DNA from: Pseudomonadota bacterium | Lineage (GTDB): Bacteria > Pseudomonadota > Alphaproteobacteria > Rhizobiales > Xanthobacteraceae | Assembly (NCBI GenBank): GCA_023432885.1 | Contig: JAEZEU010000495.1 | Coordinates: 1-22,233, forward strand | Direction of reading: 5' to 3' | DNA length: 22,233 nucleotides | Shown: in pieces, positions 20,169 through 22,233 of the stretch | Layout: every line of letters starts with the position of its first letter | How positions within the stretch are numbered: the stretch's first letter is position 1 | The notes under the pieces: generated by a model | Seen by the model: only the letters and a program-made list of their open reading frames with translations | Database searches by the model: none | What the model was told of the DNA's origin: nothing | Program-made: the position numbers and the translations under genes

Positions 20169-22233
20169 GTATTTGCCGCTGCGGCCGTTCTTTTTGCTTC
20201 GATCAGTTCCCAGATGGCGGGAGGCGTCATCGGAAGCGACAGAACATCGACCTCAAGGGAACGCAACGCTGCAGACACGGCGTTCGCCGCAACGCCACCC
20301 ACTGCGATGATACCTCCTTCACCGGCACCCTTCGCCCCGAGCGGATTGTTTGGGCACGGATGCGTCTCAAGCGACACACCGCGGATGCGCGGGTAGTCAT
20401 CCGCGCTGGGAATAAGATAGTCCGCAAGCGAACCGACGAGTAGCTGGCCGCGCTCGTCGTATTTGAGGTGTTCCATGAACGCGCTGCCGAGGCCCTGCAC
20501 GATTGCGCCGACGACCTGTCCGTGAAGTGTCAAAGGATTGATGATGCGACCTACATCCTCCACGGCGACATAGTCGATAACCTCGACGTGCCCGGTGCCT
20601 GGATCCACCGCGACGTGAACGCAGTGCGCACCGTAGGAGTAGGTGTGCTTGGTGTTGGTGAAGCTTTCTTCTGCCGAAACGCCCTCGCCAGCGAGATCAT
20701 AGACCGGCAACTTCTGCCCCTTGGGGCCCACCAGCACGTCCTGCACGATCTCCACGACGGAGGGAGAGCATCCGAAGCGCCGCGCCGCGGCTTCGCGCAA
20801 CGCAACCTTGAAGGCTTTCGCGGTCACGACGATGGCGGAGCCTCCGACCACCGTCGAGCGCGAGTGATATGAGCCGAAGCCTTCGCTGACATACGTCGTT
20901 GAGCCGTGGAACAGCCGGATCCTTTCGAAAGGCATGTCAAGCTCGTCCGCAGCGATTTGGCTGAGAACGGTTTCGAGACCCTGACCGAGAGCCGATGAGC
21001 CGACGAAGACGCCGATATTGCCGTCTTCAAGGAGCGCAATTCGAGCGGTTTCCCGCGGCCCTGCAGCACCGCCTTCGATAAAGCAGCCGACCGAGACACC
21101 GTGATAGCGCCCGTCGATCAACCTGCCGTTCAGCTTCACCTTCTCCTTCCAGTTGAACTCTTCGAGGCAACGATCGAACGTGATTCTGTAGTCGCCGCTG
21201 TCGCATTCGGTATTGGTATAGGGATCGATATGCTGCATGGTCGCCAACGGGTACGGCATCTCATGCTCGGGGATCAGATTCTTCCGCCGCATCTCGACAG
21301 GGTCGAGATGAAGCTCACGTGCGGCGATCTCGATCAGTCGTTCGCAGAAATAACTGCCCTCGAACCGCCCCGGCGCACGATAAGTCCCACAGGGCGTCTT
21401 GTTGGTGACTCTGGCGAAGACCTCAATCTCGATATTCTGGATACGATAAGGACCTGAGGTAAACTGTGCCACGTTGCGCGGCGGCGTGAGTCCGTTGGAA
21501 CGCGCGTAAGCGCCGCAATCCACGTCGACGCGGCCACGGATGCCAAGAATGGTTCCATCCTTCGAGCAGGCGATCTCCATATCCGCGTACATTTCACGCG
21601 CATGGTTCATGGCGGTGAGATGCTCGCGGCGATCTTCATTCCACTTCACGGGACGTCCGGTGAACCGCGACGCGAAAGGAATGAGGAAGTCCTCGGGATA
21701 GAACTCGCCGCGCGCGCCGAACCCGCCGCCGATGTCGTTTTCGTGAAGTTCAACGGCGGATTCGTCGAGATCCATCATTGACGCTATCGCGCGCCGGTTG
21801 AAGAAGAGAACCTTTCCGGCGCCATGGACCTTCAGAGTGCCGTTCTCCTCGTCCCAGATTGCAAGGAGGCCTCGCAATTCCATCGGCAGGGCCGTATGGC
21901 GTTGCACCGACAATTTTTCCCGCCGGACATAGTCAGCGGCGGTGAAAATCTCGTCGACCTTGCCTTTCTTGCCGACAAACCGCTTGGCGAGGTTCGTTCC
22001 CATGTGCTCGAAAAGCAGGCTCTTGTCGGACTCGGACGCGATGTAATCGGCAACGACCGGCAGCTCCTCGATTTCGACCTTGACGAGCTCGAGGGCATCC
22101 TCGGCAATCGCAGCGCTTTCGGCAACGACGACCGCGACCGGCTCGCCGACATAGCGCACCTTCTCGTAGGCGATGACCGGCTGCCGGAACGGCTTGACTT
22201 CCTCCAACGGCTGCAGGCGCATGGGAATTACCG
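20165..22233 (-). CDS. Second molybdenum hydroxylase molybdopterin-binding subunit, N-terminus cut by window edge
   Basis: The frame is open to the last base, and the ATG at 22222 is internal: family members have about 80-100 residues before the YVGEPVAVVVAES block, which here starts near residue 24 of the ATG reading. At least 689 codons are visible. Motifs: IGGGFGARGEFYPEDFL, GTYRAPGRFEGSYF and GAKGAGEGGIIAVGG with the catalytic Glu. Like the first Mo subunit, it lacks the CO-dehydrogenase cysteine loop (TYRAPGRFEG), and the two are clearly different proteins. FAD and FeS partners are not seen here and should lie right of the window, unless it uses those at 14563 and 17744. The GntR gene overlaps its 3' end. 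Confidence 0.93.
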   Translation of the reverse strand, partial: VIPMRLQPLEEVKPFRQPVIAYEKVRYVGEPVAVVVAESAAIAEDALELVKVEIEELPVVADYIASESDKSLLFEHMGTNLAKRFVGKKGKVDEIFTAADYVRREKLSVQRHTALPMELRGLLAIWDEENGTLKVHGAGKVLFFNRRAIASMMDLDESAVELHENDIGGGFGARGEFYPEDFLIPFASRFTGRPVKWNEDRREHLTAMNHAREMYADMEIACSKDGTILGIRGRVDVDCGAYARSNGLTPPRNVAQFTSGPYRIQNIEIEVFARVTNKTPCGTYRAPGRFEGSYFCERLIEIAARELHLDPVEMRRKNLIPEHEMPYPLATMQHIDPYTNTECDSGDYRITFDRCLEEFNWKEKVKLNGRLIDGRYHGVSVGCFIEGGAAGPRETARIALLEDGNIGVFVGSSALGQGLETVLSQIAADELDMPFERIRLFHGSTTYVSEGFGSYHSRSTVVGGSAIVVTAKAFKVALREAAARRFGCSPSVVEIVQDVLVGPKGQKLPVYDLAGEGVSAEESFTNTKHTYSYGAHCVHVAVDPGTGHVEVIDYVAVEDVGRIINPLTLHGQVVGAIVQGLGSAFMEHLKYDERGQLLVGSLADYLIPSADDYPRIRGVSLETHPCPNNPLGAKGAGEGGIIAVGGVAANAVSAALRSLEVDVLSLPMTPPAIWELIEAKRTAAAANT

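Noticed and set aside
1..22233. Insertion sequences, CRISPR arrays, tRNA or phage genes
   Set aside because: I looked for transposase or integrase motifs, regular direct repeats and tRNA-like folds and found none I could support.

Overview
The window is GC-rich, densely coded bacterial DNA. High GC, a DUF1127 protein, a Bug-type solute-receptor remnant, CoxMLS-type molybdenum hydroxylases and many ATGA stop/start overlaps suggest an alphaproteobacterium, most likely Hyphomicrobiales and perhaps near Bradyrhizobium/Rhodopseudomonas. The taxon is inferred from gene content, not measured. No rRNA, tRNA, CRISPR array, insertion sequence or phage gene was recognised.

Left part (1-5701, all minus strand): the end of an acyl-CoA operon (an SDR dehydrogenase followed by a crotonase-fold protein cut by the window edge), an ACT-domain threonine dehydratase, a small DUF1127 protein, a secreted DUF2066 protein and a ketopantoate-reductase-like oxidoreductase. 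Middle part (5702-9367): an intergenic stretch with a perfect 12-bp palindrome, an alpha/beta hydrolase and a ClC-type chloride channel/antiporter with CBS domains (both plus), then a frameshifted C-terminal remnant of a Bug/TctC solute-binding protein (minus).

Catabolic core (9368-18235): two operons diverge around a MarR-family regulator gene. The minus-strand operon runs ACMSD-like amidohydrolase, zinc-ribbon/MBL protein, AtzH/HpxZ-like protein, maleamate-amidohydrolase-like isochorismatase (NicF/PicF type), CoxG-like protein. The plus-strand operon runs maleate isomerase (NicE/PicG type), then the FAD, molybdopterin and 2Fe-2S subunits of a xanthine-dehydrogenase-family hydroxylase. The combination MarR + Mo hydroxylase + amidohydrolase-family decarboxylase + maleamate amidase + maleate isomerase matches bacterial pyridinecarboxylate degradation (nicotinate nic, picolinate pic), which ends in maleamate, maleate and fumarate. 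The flavin monooxygenase, the 2,5-dihydroxypyridine dioxygenase and a clear N-formylmaleamate deformylase are not in the window, and two unfamiliar proteins (zinc-ribbon MBL, AtzH-like) occupy the operon. A 22-bp near-palindrome upstream of the amidohydrolase gene recurs, degenerate, upstream of the maleate isomerase gene. It is a good candidate operator for the MarR protein.

Right part (18399-22233, minus strand): a second molybdopterin subunit (5' end outside the window), overlapped by a GntR/FCD regulator gene and followed by a second amidohydrolase with the Glu-X-His metal motif of gamma-resorcylate-type decarboxylases. Two stem-loops lie between this operon and the converging CoxMLS operon. 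Together the right half looks like a catabolic island for one or more N-heteroaromatic carboxylates; the actual substrate cannot be read from the sequence.
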